From contig JAPTOF010000007.1 of the NCBI GenBank assembly GCA_028554755.1, positions 15,671,001-15,735,000 of the forward strand: a DNA stretch of 64,000 nucleotides. The letters are read 5' to 3'. Origin of the DNA: Cordia subcordata. Lineage: Eukaryota > Streptophyta > Magnoliopsida > Boraginales > Cordiaceae. Both the position numbers and the translations under genes were made by a program. The notes beneath the pieces are model-generated. The model made no database searches. It had not been told where the DNA came from and worked only from the letters and a program-made list of their open reading frames with translations. How positions within the stretch are numbered: position 1 is the stretch's first letter; each line of letters begins with the position of its first letter. Of this stretch, positions 10,931-22,105 are shown one piece after another.

Positions 10931-11532
10931 TTAAACCAATATATTCAATAGTTCTTATGCGAAATTTTTAATATCCTAATCAACTATTAATTTGACAAAA
11001 GTTAGTGGAATCAACAAAGGAAATTAGACTCTAGGTCTAGAGCGAGTAGCCTTTGTTTAGATTAATCTAAGTAGATGGTTTAATTTGATTTGTAATTAGG
11101 ATAGACATATACCTAATTACTTTAGGTTGCCAGTTTTGGGTTAATCTTAATCAGTTTAATCTATTCCGTATAGCTCTTAGTCTAGATTAAATTAGTCTTT
11201 CATTGCTTGATGAAGGGTTGAAGAAACAATAGTTCTTTAGGTTAGTAACCAGACTTTATTAGGATGGATGGGAATAAATCAAATGACTTGGCATTAGATG
11301 AAATTGCAGTCCTTGGTTTTCTACATTAATTTCATTATTCATTTTATTTGCATTGCTATTTAAATTTGTTTACTCAATTCTCATAATTCTCAATATCGGT
11401 CAGTTTGGATACAACTAAAAATAATAATTGGTGTTTAACATGGAAATTAGTAAAAAAATTCATCGAGGGAACGAATTTTATATTGTATTATTTGTGCAAT
11501 ATGTATATTTGCGTGTGTGATATTTGATAACA
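10931..11532. other. Unassigned sequence inside the inverted repeat
   Basis: 11030-11290 contains repeated TTAGATTAATCTAA- and TTAATCT-type palindromes. No gene and no recognised element. Confidence 0.35.
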
Positions 11533-11855
11533 TTTGCCTAACATAATTTTTTTGCTTTTTATTTAAATTTGAAAATTATTTTAAATATTTATTGTACACA
11601 GTTGAGTGTTGATGACTATGAGTAGAGTCCTACTCCTAAGGCAATTTACATGGGTACAACAAATGTCTATCAAGATATTTTTAGATATGACCAATAGATG
11701 GACATCATAGACTCATGCATAACCACTCTTTGACCCAAAAAAAAAATCACAAGTATTCCATGAACGCCTCTAGACGTTTCCCAAACGCCAAATCAACCCC
11801 AAGAAAAGAAAGGAAATAAAGAGCAAAAGTGTTCAGTGATTTTGTTAGGGGAAAA

Positions 11856-12477
11856 GGATTTTTCTTCTATCAATCCAAACTGATATCAATTTGGAAAAAA
11901 AAATTATAGATTTTAGAATAAAATTTTATAAGACTATAGCAAAATTTGTACGACATCTTATAAAAATTTTTAGCACTACAAATTTTTTACGGACTGATGT
12001 TACAAAATTTTCTGAAAAATCTTACAAATTTTTGTTCTAAACCTATAAATTTTTTGTCTAAACCTAAAAATTCTTTGAGTAAATAGCATATTACCCCCGC
12101 TGTAGTCTAGCATAAGTACACAATACCCTCCTGAAGTTCCAAAACTATCTAATTACCCCCTCGAACTTTTTAAACGTGTGCTCACTACCCCTCGTCGTCT
12201 GTTTTTGGTTAATTTTGACGGAAATTGAATTATACGCACATTTATGGCATTTTTCATTACATAATATATATAAAAACTAAATATTTTGGACCATTTAAAC
12301 TCTTACATTTTTTATAAAAACGCTTAACTCATTCATTTTCTGAAAACTCATGGCGGTAATTTTGAGACTTCAGAAGGGTATTGCGCACTTATGCAACACT
12401 ACAAGGGGTAATATACTATTTACTCTAAATTTTTTTAATGAACTAATGTTAATCCAGATGAATAAAAGAGCTTCCTA
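11856..12477. mobile_element. Mutator-like MITE, family M1 (with 9-bp TSD)
   Basis: Flanked by an exact 9-bp duplication, AGGGGAAAA, at 11847-11855 and 12478-12486. Terminal inverted repeats are GGATTTTTCTTCTATCAATC on the left and its counterpart ...GAATAAAAGAGCTTCCTA on the right. The inner arms (AATTTGGAAAAAAAAATTATAG, inverted at 12425-12445) match the intron MITE at 42436-42795. No coding capacity. A second MITE (12077-12425) is inserted in it. Confidence 0.85.
12077..12425. mobile_element. Mutator-like MITE, family M2, nested in M1
   Basis: The left end is GAGTAAATAGCATATTACCC and the right end is its inverted form, ending GGTAATATACTATTTACTC. Inverted-repeat arms exceed 100 bp. Same family as 13208-13744. 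The flanks AAATTCTTT and TAAATTTTT are only an approximate target duplication. Confidence 0.8.
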
Positions 12478-12656
12478 AGGGGAAAAGCACAGGCATGTAC
12501 AGGAGGCTTAGTGGTGTCTCCAAGGTACCATAAATTTGATGTGGCACACCGCATGCCCTTCATAATTAGCTTTTGTAATATTTTTAAAAAGACCTTAAAA
12601 AGTTTAATATTTTCACAAATAAAAATTAAAAATATAATATTTTTAAAAAAATCCCA

Positions 12657-13198
12657 ATTTCTGTAATATTGCTTTTGCGGGCCACCCTGAGCTAAAGCTT
12701 GTTCGGAGTTGAGATTTAGTGTAAAAAAATTAAAAAATTGCAACTACTTTTTTTTTATCAAAAAGAATTAATAAAATAAGAAATTAAGACATTTAAAAAC
12801 TGAAATATCTAAAATATTAAAATCAAATAAATAACATAATAAATAGTACTTTGAACAATAAATCACATTTTTTTATTCAACAATAATTTTTTATTTTTAC
12901 CAAATAGTAAAAAAAAAATTTTAACAAAACATTTAAGTTTGACATTTTTTAAAATAATAATAACAATAAATTACAACAGCAATGTCAAACTGGCCTGAAC
13001 TCGAAACACATCTACCATCTATGTCTTGCAGCCAATCAATGTTTCTTGAATACTACTGGTGCTCAAACAGTCTTGCAGGCAACCCATTGAATATCATTTA
13101 GCATGCGAGGAGTGAATATTGCACCCATTTCCAACTTTAACACTATGTTTGGACTCGAGGGAGAAAGTTTAATAAAAAAAAATGAAACGAAAGGATTA
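12657..13198. other. Intergenic, nothing recognised
   Basis: AT-rich. 12980-13140 is more balanced in composition but has no open frame or recognisable homology on either strand. Confidence 0.4.
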
Positions 13199-13207
13199 TA
13201 AAAAATA

Positions 13208-13744
13208 GAGTAAATGGCATATTACCCCCAGTAGTCTGGCATAAATGTGCAATACCCTCCTGAAGTCTCAAAATTATCTAATTACCCTTTCGAACTTTTT
13301 AAACGTGTGCAAATTATTCTCCTCGCCGTCTGTTTTTGGTTAATTTTAACGGGAGTTGGAGTCTACGCACATGTGTTGCGTTTTTCATTGCATAATATAT
13401 AAACTAAATGGCATATTACCTCCCTGTAGTTTGGTATAAGTGCACAATTCTCTCTGAAGTCCCAAAATTACCCCCTTGAGTTTTCAGGGAGTGAATGAGT
13501 TAAGCGTTTTTATAAAAAGTGTAAAGGTTTAAATGGTCCAAAATTTTAGTTTTTATATATATTACGCAATGAAAAACGCCACACATGTGCGTAGAATTCA
13601 ATTCCCATCAAAACTAACCGAAAATAGAATGAGGGGTAGTGAGCACACGTTTAAAAAGTTCGAGGGGGTAATCAAATAGTTTTGAGACTTCAGGGGGTAT
13701 TGTGTACTTATGCTAGACTACAGGGGGTAATATGCCATTTACTC
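13208..13744. mobile_element. Mutator-like MITE, family M2 (exact 9-bp TSD)
   Basis: Flanked by TAAAAAATA at 13199-13207 and 13745-13753. Ends GAGTAAATGGCATATTACCC and GGTAATATGCCATTTACTC. Near 13405 a second copy of the start (AAATGGCATATTACCTCCCT) appears internally, so the left arm is partly duplicated, which explains why it is longer than its sister at 12077-12425. Confidence 0.9.
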
Positions 13745-13753
13745 TAAAAAATA

Positions 13754-14194
13754 TGAAGGATATGGTTAATCTTTTATTGGATTGAAAAATTTTGAAAGAG
13801 AAAGGATAATAAAGGATTATGAAAATTTTTTGTTTGAATTGGGAAAGAAATAAAGGAAAGGGAACAAATTTTATGTTTAAATTAACTTGTATAACTTTTT
13901 CTATTTTGAACTTATTGACATTGTTAGGACAATATTGGTATAACATCTTTTTGGTCCGCTCTCCCTCCACTTTTCCCCAATTTAGAAGTAACGGAAAAAG
14001 TAACCTTTTACAGGATTCTCCCTTTTCCTCCAAATCCTTCCCCATCTAAAAACTTTCAAAACAAATTTAATCCCTTGTTTGGCTATCTCCTTCAGCTTCA
14101 TCAATTTTCTCCAAGCCCAAGTTGCATTGGCAGGGGCTTGACGTCATATGCATTGCGCCCTTGTGGTCTTCATTCTTCCATATGTGTTTAACAC
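13754..14194. other. Intergenic, nothing recognised
   Basis: Both strands carry open frames around 13713-14049, but they are AT-rich, overlap each other and resemble no family. No repeat edge before the SINE target site at 14195. Confidence 0.4.
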
Positions 14195-14208
14195 CCACAT
14201 GTCTTTTC

Positions 14209-14443
14209 TTTCTTCCTTTTTTTTTTTTTTTTGAGACAAAAGAAATCCAACCAATGGAGTCTAACTATCGATGTACCCAATAAAGTCTGACTACCAATTG
14301 ACAAACCTCGATTACACAGCACGTCCTCTATATTGGGCACCTGTTAAGTCGAGGGCACTCACCTATAGCAGGGGATTGGATTCGAACCCGAGTCATGAGT
14401 TATGTTCATCTCCAACTCTTACCGCTGGGGGATCCCTGAGAGA
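14209..14443 (-). mobile_element. tRNA-derived SINE, family B (exact 14-bp TSD)
   Basis: Both flanks read CCACATGTCTTTTC (14195-14208 and 14444-14457). On the minus strand the element begins with a tRNA-like head containing an A box (AGCGGTAAGAGTTGG, about 14411-14425) and a perfect B box (GGTTCGAATCC, about 14374-14384). It ends TTTTGTCTC followed by an A tract seen as T at 14217-14232. The B box and intact target duplications suggest a relatively young or well-preserved insertion. Confidence 0.92.
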
Positions 14444-14520
14444 CCACATGTCTTTTCGTTTGCCAAGAAGCTTTTGGGAAAATGTTTTTTTAATTTACAA
14501 TGTCAAAAGGTTTATATTGA

Positions 14521-14687
14521 CTATAAGTTCATTTGGATTGGCTTTTTTAAAAAACATCCTTTTAACAATTTTTGTAAAATGTATTTTTTTAAAGCTAAAA
14601 GTTTTGGCTTTTGAAAAAATTGTATTTGAACTTTTTTCAGAGTTTTAGTTTTTTCTGGAAACCAAGCCAAAAAATTTATTGCAAAAT

Positions 14688-14722
<35 letters not shown>

Positions 14723-14768
14723 AAAAAGAATTTTTTTACTGAACAAAGCCAATCCAAACAGGCTCTAC
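14521..14768. mobile_element. Foldback MITE with TTTGGATTGGCTTT ends
   Basis: Left: AAGTTCATTTGGATTGGCTT. Right, inverted: GAGCCTGTTTGGATTGGCTT. A (TA)n run (about 14691-14719) lies near the right arm. Related ends occur at 59277-59498 and, as one arm, at 57198-57370, so this is a small local family. Confidence 0.65.
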
Positions 14769-15735
14769 ATATCATTTACCAAAAGAAAAGTGAAAAATGT
14801 GTAACATCACATAAATAATAGTACACTTTTTTTTTGTTTCACTAAGCAATATTTTTTTTGAATTACTTGAATTTTTAATAACTTTGATTTTAGTTAATAA
14901 TAAATTTTGCTCGAAAAAAGTTGATACCACTAATTGAAGAGTGAACACTAGAGTCGTTGAAAAAGAAATAACTTCTATCTTCTCATCTAACCCTCTTAAA
15001 TTCAAAGTTGAGATCTCAAATATATCCACAACAACAATACCAAATAGAACATGTGAGTACATTCTTAGCCCCAAAAGTTTACATGCCCAAGATTTTATAT
15101 AAATATCGAAACTCATATATCGCAAGGGAAGACACTCTAGTATAATAATAAAGAATAAGAAAATTCTTATTTTTCTATAATTGACAAGAATTAAAAAAAA
15201 GAAAAAAACTGAAGTTAACTTGTTTAACAAATTTTCAAGAGAATTTTTACATAAAAGTCAAAGACAAAAGGAGTTGAAAAATCAAAAGCACCAAATTAAA
15301 ACTTTTTTGGAAAAAGGCTTTTTGAAAAAGACTTTTAAAAAGCTATTTTCATGTCAAAGATTATTTTTTCTCCTTTTTTCAAAAATATTATTTCATAATT
15401 TTTAAATTCCAATATTGCGTTCAAAACATCTAAAAGTTCAACCCCCTTAAATATCAGCCCAAATCAGGCCAAACAATCTACAATTTTTATTAAATAACAC
15501 TTTTAACCAAAGTTTACTATTAAAAGCTTTACAATTTAATAGCTAAAATATCACAATCAGGTCAAATAAAACCATAGTCTTGTAACCAGCAGCCTTACAT
15601 GGAAAAAGAAGAGGAATTTGATGGTGATATGAAAAGATACAGCGTTTGTGATGGACAACTACAAGTATCAACCGCGAACATGCACAGCTTCTTCCTTTGT
15701 CGCCTGGCTGGGACATTTTAATAGGCTATTGAATG
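14769..15735. other. Intergenic, AT-rich
   Basis: The open frames on the minus strand at 14772-15230 are low-complexity Phe/Leu/Ile/Lys translations of AT-rich DNA without any family signature. 15480-15600 contains nothing recognised. Confidence 0.4.
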
Positions 15736-15739
15736 ATAG

Positions 15740-15900
15740 TGCTTGTATCATTTCTGCAGAATGGTCGCTTAGATCGGGATTACCTTTTCTTTGAATGTGA
15801 TTTTAGTAAAAGAATTTGGTCGTATTTTATGTGTATAACTCCAAACTTATTCTTTGTTGCCTTTTTTCAATGCCTCAATTTAATGCAAGTTTATGCTCAA
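15740..15900 (+). pseudogene. LINE reverse-transcriptase zinc-binding remnant
   Basis: One plus-strand frame (through 15757) reads QNGRLDRDYLFFECDFSKRI followed by WSYFM. This matches the RT-associated zinc-binding motif found C-terminal in plant L1-type LINE proteins, whose core is DHLFFECxFSKxIW. Nothing else of the LINE (endonuclease, RT) is adjacent. It is a short, decayed relic. Confidence 0.6.
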
Positions 15901-16357
15901 AAATAAAACTTGAAAAGAGGGGAACAGTAACTCTTTTCACGTCTTTGATGCAAATTAACCAAGGCAATTAACCTTTATAATTAATTGGAGGCCCTCGAAG
16001 TACACGGCACCCAGGGGAAAAAAAAAAAAAAGCAGACTTCACAAAACAGGTTTCTCATGTCAAATTTAAGTCCTCTTTCCACGGGTGGAAAAGTCTAAAA
16101 GAAGCAAACAAATAGCAATATATGCCATTGTTATCACATATGAATTAAGATAACATTTGTCACTCTAATGAGAATGTCTCGTCACCATTTCCACACTACT
16201 TTTTTGATAAATTGCTTCCACTATCCTTGTCCATTTATAGAAAATTTCTTCCGCTCTACAATCATATATCACTTTTTCCCTTTCGTTTTGTGAAGTGTGA
16301 CGTGAAGTGATATAATATGATCGATTAAATTTTTATATGGCCTCTACTTTTTATAAT
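15901..16357. other. Intergenic, nothing recognised
   Basis: AT-rich with an A tract at 16017-16031. No frame or repeat edge. Confidence 0.4.
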
Positions 16358-16620
16358 TATGACATTTTAGTTTGTATATTGTATATCTTAAAATAAATCT
16401 TTCAATATTTAACGTTTATAAATTGGGACAATGTTATTCTAATAGTTGCTTGATGTCTATAATTTAATGTCAAAGTAAACCTATCAGACTCATATATTTT
16501 ATAAACTTATATTTAATGTTAAATTATAGACGAAAATCAGTTATTAAATTAACAGTGTCACATTCACAAATTTGAAAATTAAAAGGTTTGTTTTATAATA
16601 TACGGGACTACAATATCCCA
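16358..16620. mobile_element. Probable foldback MITE
   Basis: Inverted arms: the left runs from ATTATGACATTTTAGTTTGT, and the right, in reverse complement, runs from GGGATATTGTAGTCCCGTAT. They stay alignable through TTATAAAACAAACCTTT-like sequence and an AATTTAACA segment. Divergent, with no target duplication found. Confidence 0.45.
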
Positions 16621-16771
16621 ATCTATATCTGTGAAACATATACAACGTTAAACCTCAATAATTTGAGCATGGCAGATAAACAAATATAAGAGAGTACTAG
16701 TTAATTGTATACTCTTGCAAATTATGATGTCCAAGTGAAAAAAGTTACTCATTTTTAAGCATTAAAACCTA

Positions 16772-17665
16772 TCTATACTATATTATATAGAAGAACTCTT
16801 TGTAATATAATAATGACAAGTGTTCCACAAATAGCATTTTTAACATCATTTTGCCACATGGCTCTCTTACAATGCGTTTAATTGTAAAATCATGTTTTAT
16901 TTTAGTGAGATTTACATTGATTTACTAATTTATTTTAATATTTGCATATAACATTCCAAAATTATGACATGCAATCTGGATTGATTGCAGATATTTACGG
17001 TAACTCTCTAATTTGGTTGTTATCAAACCGTGACCTATTTTAATTCTTTTCTATTACTATAAGTGAAAATTAGTGCAATTTAATTAATATATCATTGTCA
17101 TAGGATGCTATTTATGGTAATTTGAATTTTGGTTAATATTGACAAATTGTCTTTTTTATTTATAAGTTCTTTATATTTAGATTCTATATTTCAATTAAAT
17201 TGGGTATCAATATTATTTTTCTATTGGGTGATTCATTTTGCTTAAATTAACAGATATGAAATCTATTTTCTTTTGATGAAAAACTTGAAACTTCAGATAA
17301 AATTATACGTGATAACAATCTTTCTCCAAATATATCAAATTATCACTATAATGGTTGAGGACAAGTTAATTAGGTCCAAATATACTTTTTCTTATTTTAA
17401 TTTTCTTCCCATATTTCTATACTGCTTTCCGTTAGTAATTTTAATGTAAATCATTTTACAAAATTCTTTAATTATTCATATTTTTGTTTTGTAATTTAAC
17501 TCAAATATACATAATTCAATTATTTGAATCTATCTTTTTGTAACTATTTAGAAATAATAATGATACTTATTCCAACATAACGTCACTATCTTAATTTTTT
17601 GAAAAAATGCAATGCGTATAGAATAACATTTTGCTTCCCCGTGGATCACACGGGTAATTGACTAG
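16772..17665 (+). mobile_element. Non-autonomous Helitron H1 (894 bp)
   Basis: It starts TCTATACTATATTATATAGA directly after an A and ends GACTAG directly before a T, the Helitron A^T insertion rule. A perfect GC-rich hairpin (CCCGTG, 5-nt loop, CACGGG at about 17638-17653) lies 8 nt before the CTAG end. It carries no Rep/helicase gene and no recognisable captured exon. Confidence 0.85.
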
Positions 17666-18757
17666 TATATTATATAAAGTAATGCTAAAAAATCTATATA
17701 TTATACAAAGTAATATATGTTATTGTCTTATTTAATTATGCCACATGTTATACTATCACAGCTTATTTTTCCTATAAAACCATCATTTCATGAAAATAAA
17801 ATAATTCAGATTCAAATCCTCCTTTATGGTAAATTATATATCTATACACTATAATGAAGCAAAATAAGATGCAACTTCGTGCTGCCACGTGGTGCTCTAA
17901 AAATAGCTTTCCACCCTTGTTTAATGAATTTTCTGTCCCTATATTGATATCATTATTTCCATTAAAGACCCCAATTTTCCTCATTATTGTTTGGGTCAAA
18001 AACCTTATCTCATACCCTTAATTGTGGATACGAAACTTACTGTACCCATTGTTCGATATATCACTAAAAATCTAGCCTTCTAATTCAATTTGCCATTCTA
18101 CAGATTTCAATTAAGTTCATCTTAATGGAAAATTTTTCAATATTTCTACATGTATTATGTTATGTTCATCATTACATAAGATTTCAAATTGAACCATCAC
18201 AAATTTGGAGGTTGATTGTCGTTACCGGTTTGTTTGTTTCCACGTCTAATATATTTAAATTAAAATTATAGAATTTACAACACATAAGAACCTGTGCATA
18301 GCACGGGACATGACCAAATTAATTTTAAAATTCAATTGGCTTTTATTAAAACTATATATATGGTAAATAAATAAAACAAAACAAATTGCCTCCAAATTTA
18401 TGATAAATTTATATATCTAAATCTAAATCTATATATAATGTAAAGTAATATTTTTACATTTTTTATTAATACCACGAGTCTTTATGATATAACTTTTTTC
18501 CCCTTCTTTGAGTCGCTATCTTTTGTTCATGTAAAAAAAAATATTTCCTAATTTACTTATATAATACTCGTTAAACATGGAATTGTACCGCTCTACTTCA
18601 TTCATGGGTCTTTTTCCAATATTATTTAGTTTTTCAAAGCCAAGAAATTTAATAATGCTTTATTCTTATTCCATTGCTCTTTTTCTTTTTTAGATTTACG
18701 TCATTTGTCTTTTGGTTTCAATTATTGTAAATCTTTCATGAAAAAGAATATGATTAA
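17666..18757 (+). mobile_element. Helitron-derived segment, paralogous to 25223-26203
   Basis: It begins TATATTATATAAAGTAATGC right after the H1 end and matches 25223-25990 in order: CTTATTTAATTATG, CCATCATTT..ATAATT, CCTTTATGGTAA, TTGCCTCCAAATTTAT, AAAGTAATATTTTT, ATTAATACCAC. A decayed Helitron-like hairpin (CTGTGCATAGCACGG) lies at about 18292-18306. The paralogous copy continues past the point where the Sirevirus LTR begins here, showing that the retrotransposon split this Helitron segment. Confidence 0.6.
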
Positions 18758-20180
18758 TGTTAAAATCTCTATGCATTATATACACTTGTGAGTGGCAAGC
18801 TAGCTTTAGAGGGGGGGGGGGTGAATAGAGCTTTAGAAATCTAAATCACAATCTTTGAGATAATCGATTGTTGAGTAAATAGCAGAAACGTATTACAAGA
18901 ATCGAAAAGTGCAACAAAAGAAATCAAAGCACACGACAATTTCCAGTGGTTCAGTCACCAAGCCTACATCTATTACCTAAGGCTTCTGACCCTAGGATTT
19001 CCAAACAACTCCGCTATAAACTTGAGTTTTTCATAAATTGGCTAAGCTTAAAAACCAACCTTTACAACTTTGATTTCAACCAAAGTCAATAGACCTATTT
19101 GTAATTGTTTTTGAATTTCAAATTCACAAGGCTAATATACCCAAAACCCAACTTGTACAAGATAAAGATATTGAAAATTGTAAAGCACAAATTGGATTTG
19201 GTATATAACACAAGACCTATAGATGCCTTGAAAAATGGGAAAGCTCTTTCTTGTATTGCGCTTTCTTTTCTTTTTGCTTTTTCAAACTTTAAAGCTCCCA
19301 AATCTTGGGTTCTTCACAAAAGACCAAAAATATATAATATTTACATGCTTCTTTTGAAAACTAAGTGTTAGACACAAAGATTGTAGACCAAAATAAGAGT
19401 TTTTGACCATTGTAGAAAAAATAGGGTAAAAATCCTATATATAATGGCTAGTTAAAATTTCAGAATATTGAAGCTTCCAAGTGGACTTTCCTTTGTACCA
19501 ATACACGAGCAAGGCACCCCCAATAATCTCCAAGTGATGTAGATCATGTTCGGTACCTTGACAAGAGTAAAACATCGATCCTTTGAAAACTTATTATCTG
19601 CGAGGTAAAATACTTAGCTGGCACCTCGGCAAAGGTAGTCCGGCCATACTCAAAAACTGTTTTTATAAGACAACCATAATCTATTACCTCAAGACAAGTC
19701 TAAAAACATTTTTAGTATGAAAATACTTTGAGAAGCACAAAGATGTTTAGAAAACAAGTTCAAGCATATAATATCTCAACTTTTTGAGCGAGAGAGAGAG
19801 AGAGAGAGTTAGAAGACGAAGACATCTTTACAAAGATTATCTATGATCGCTCCCCTTATGTCTTCCATCTTCTTTCTTATGTCACCACATCACTTGATAT
19901 CATTAATATTCATCGTTCAGGGTGGCAGAAGGTCATCTCCAAGGCATAGGTTTAGTGTAATTGCTCAAAGACTCAAATAAACCATTAGAACCAATAGAAA
20001 CATATTTTGAGCTCTCAAAAGCAATCATCTACTTATTGACCTCATATGACATTCATCCAAGATTTATAATCCATCATTATACACATTCATCATAAGCACA
20101 AGATCATAATCACATATTCAATCAAGAAATTCAGTTTTCATCATCAAAACATAATCAACATGATAGCCATAATGCCAACA
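18758..20180 (-). repeat. LTR of a Sirevirus-like Copia element (3' LTR)
   Basis: On the minus strand it runs from TGTTGGCATTATGGCTATCA at 20180 to ...TTTTAACA at 18758, about 1.4 kb. It is adjacent to a polypurine tract (AAAAAAGAGGAGA, minus strand, about 20182-20194) that follows GTCATCATC, typical of Sireviruses. It contains an 11-12-nt G run (about 18811-18822), a GA repeat (19789-19808) and a second copy at 23528-24671 in the same orientation. Confidence 0.8.
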
Positions 20181-20775
20181 ATCTCCTCTTTTTTGATGAT
20201 GACAAACATACATGTGATTATTATAGTGAATGGGGCAAAATATATATATTTTTATCAAAGCTCCCCCTGAGAATATACCATGTTCTAATTAAAGAAAGCT
20301 GTTAAAGCTCCCCCTTAACACATGCATATCTTACATTCATCCAAGTAATTATCAACCATAATAAGCAATAAGCATTAACTAAGAATAAGCAACATATTAA
20401 CCAAAAATAAGCAAGAATAAGCACGTATAATAATTTCTCCCCCTTTTGGCATGATCAAAACATACAATAACTAAAGGGATTGCCAAAAGACTAAAATAAG
20501 CATTTATCATAATAACCATAAATCTGTAGAAAAGTATTTAAGATCAATATACAATAAACTCAAAAGTATCTAGAAATAAACCATGAGAAAATATTAAAAT
20601 ATCAATGCAGATGTGATATGCTAAGAAAATGATTGTTAGGTTTGGATAGGGTAGGTACAAGTTCATGGTAAAAAACTCAAAGATGAAATTACTCAGAGAA
20701 ATTTTCTTCATCTTCCTCCTTCTTAACTTTTCCTTTTTCTTTCTTTACCTTTACTTCTTTCTTGATTTTCTTTCC

Positions 20776-20922
20776 TTACTTTGGTTTTTCTTCAACAATC
20801 TCAACATTATCAACCACAATTATATCTGGGACCTTGGTTTTGCCTTTAAAGATCTCTCGTATGGCTCTTTTTGCTTGAAGCTTTGCATCCCTTAGTCCAC
20901 CATACCTCCTTGTAATCTCCAT
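20776..20922 (-). pseudogene. Post-pol ORF remnant of the Sirevirus-like element
   Basis: A minus-strand ATG at 20922, preceded by a CT/AC-rich leader-like stretch, opens a 48-codon frame: MEITRRYGGLRDAKLQAKRA, then IREIFKGKTKVPDIIVVDNV and EIVEEKPK. After a stop the same frame continues as Lys/Glu-rich coding-like sequence (GKKIKKEVKVKKEK..EEDEENFSE) to about 20689. It sits between RNase H and the 3' LTR, where some Sireviruses carry an extra or envelope-like ORF. I do not recognise the protein, so its function is unknown. Confidence 0.45.
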
Positions 20923-21331
20923 GATTTAGATTTGAGGGTTAGAAGAGATCGAAAGTTGTGTTTTGGGTGAGGATAATGGTTTTGGTGCAGAGGTTTGAAG
21001 AAGAAGACAGTTTTGTGTAAGAATTTTAGGGTTAAAAGACATTTAAATAATGACAGCAGATATTTTACCGACAGTGCATTCGGTTGCCCAGCATGGGACA
21101 AAGTGATCCCGACATAGAAAACTGAGCCCGACAAAGTGTTTTCAAAAATCATTTTTGAGGAGGGAATTTTGATAACCCAAAAAGAAGCGGGGTTCATCTG
21201 GCAGCAAGAGAAATTTGGTACTTTAGGGCTTTCATGAATGCAACTGTAATGCACATATAATATTCATTTCAAGTTACATATTTCACACAACAATGCAACA
21301 AATTTTCAATCAAAATCACACTTAGTCTCAT

Positions 21332-21808
21332 TTACACAGGCTTCAAGCATCGATAAGTAATATCGATCATGCCCAAATTTCTTCTACTCATACAAAATCT
21401 ATCTTTATGCAATGGTTTAGTAAAAATATTAGCTAATTGATTATTAGTGCTAACAAACTCAAGTTCAATATTACCTTTTAACACACGATCACGAATAAAA
21501 TGATGTCTAATCTCAATTTGCTTAGTTTGTGAGTGTTGAATAGAATTTTTAGTCAAATTAATCGCTCTAGTGTTATCACAATAAACAGGAGTATGCTTAA
21601 AGTTAAGTCCATAATCATGTAAACTTTGTTTCATCCAAAGAATTTGGGCAAAACAATTACCTGCAACAACATATTCGGTTTCAGTTGTGGATGTTGCAAA
21701 GCTATTTTGTTTTCGGCTTGACCATGAAACTAGTGATTTACCAAAAAATTGGAAACTTCCACTTGTACTTTTTCGATCAACTTTGCATTTGGCAAAGTTT
21801 GCATCCAA
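21332..21808 (-). pseudogene. Copia RNase H fragment
   Basis: 158 codons of Ty1/Copia RNase H: DRKSTSGSFQFFGKSLVSWS, TTETEYVVAGN, YCDNTRAINLTKN, HIEIRHHFIRD-type (QIEIRHHFIRD here) and NIFTKPLHKDRF. The Asp of the opening DA(N)F motif and the Glu of TETEY are visible. The rest of pol is deleted upstream. It is part of the broken Sirevirus, not a host gene. Confidence 0.9.
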
Positions 21809-21930
21809 TTATCCTATAATCTTAATAAATGTATCCTTTGAATACCACAAACCAAGATCAGTAGTACCTTTAAAATATCGAGAAATATGTTTCATGGCAC
21901 TTAGATGCTGATTCGGTAGAGAATTAGATG

Positions 21931-22074
21931 AAATGATGACGTTCTTCTTCTCAAGCGACACAGGTCCTGCAAGGCAAGGCTTCACGCTGGCAGGGGTCCA
22001 GCATTAGCCCCTCCGACAATCAAGTTAGTATGTATTCATTGATTTTATATACTAAAGAAGAAAAGAGGGAGGGG

Positions 22075-22105
<31 letters not shown>

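Larger units (their letters stand above)
11533..12656. repeat. Right arm of the large inverted repeat, interrupted by MITEs
   Basis: Reverse-complement partner of 6021-6606. It is nearly twice as long because a 622-bp MITE (11856-12477) was inserted. Removing that insert and one copy of its 9-bp target duplication restores collinearity with the left arm. The outer end is ...TTTTTAAAAAAATCCC. Confidence 0.75.
20181..21930 (-). mobile_element. Internal 3' part of the Sirevirus-like element
   Basis: It holds, in minus-strand order, the end of pol (RNase H at 21332-21808), a post-pol spacer with a short ORF (20776-20922) and the polypurine tract next to the LTR. Everything upstream of RNase H is missing: homology stops near 21930, where unrelated sequence begins. 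Confidence 0.75.

Noticed and set aside
14772..15230. 152-codon minus-strand open frame
   Set aside because: Phe/Leu/Ile/Lys-rich translation of AT-rich DNA, with no motif, no promoter and an overlapping frame on the other strand.
20892..21254. 120-codon minus-strand open frame in the Sirevirus
   Set aside because: It overlaps the leader of the post-pol ORF in another frame and has no coding signature.
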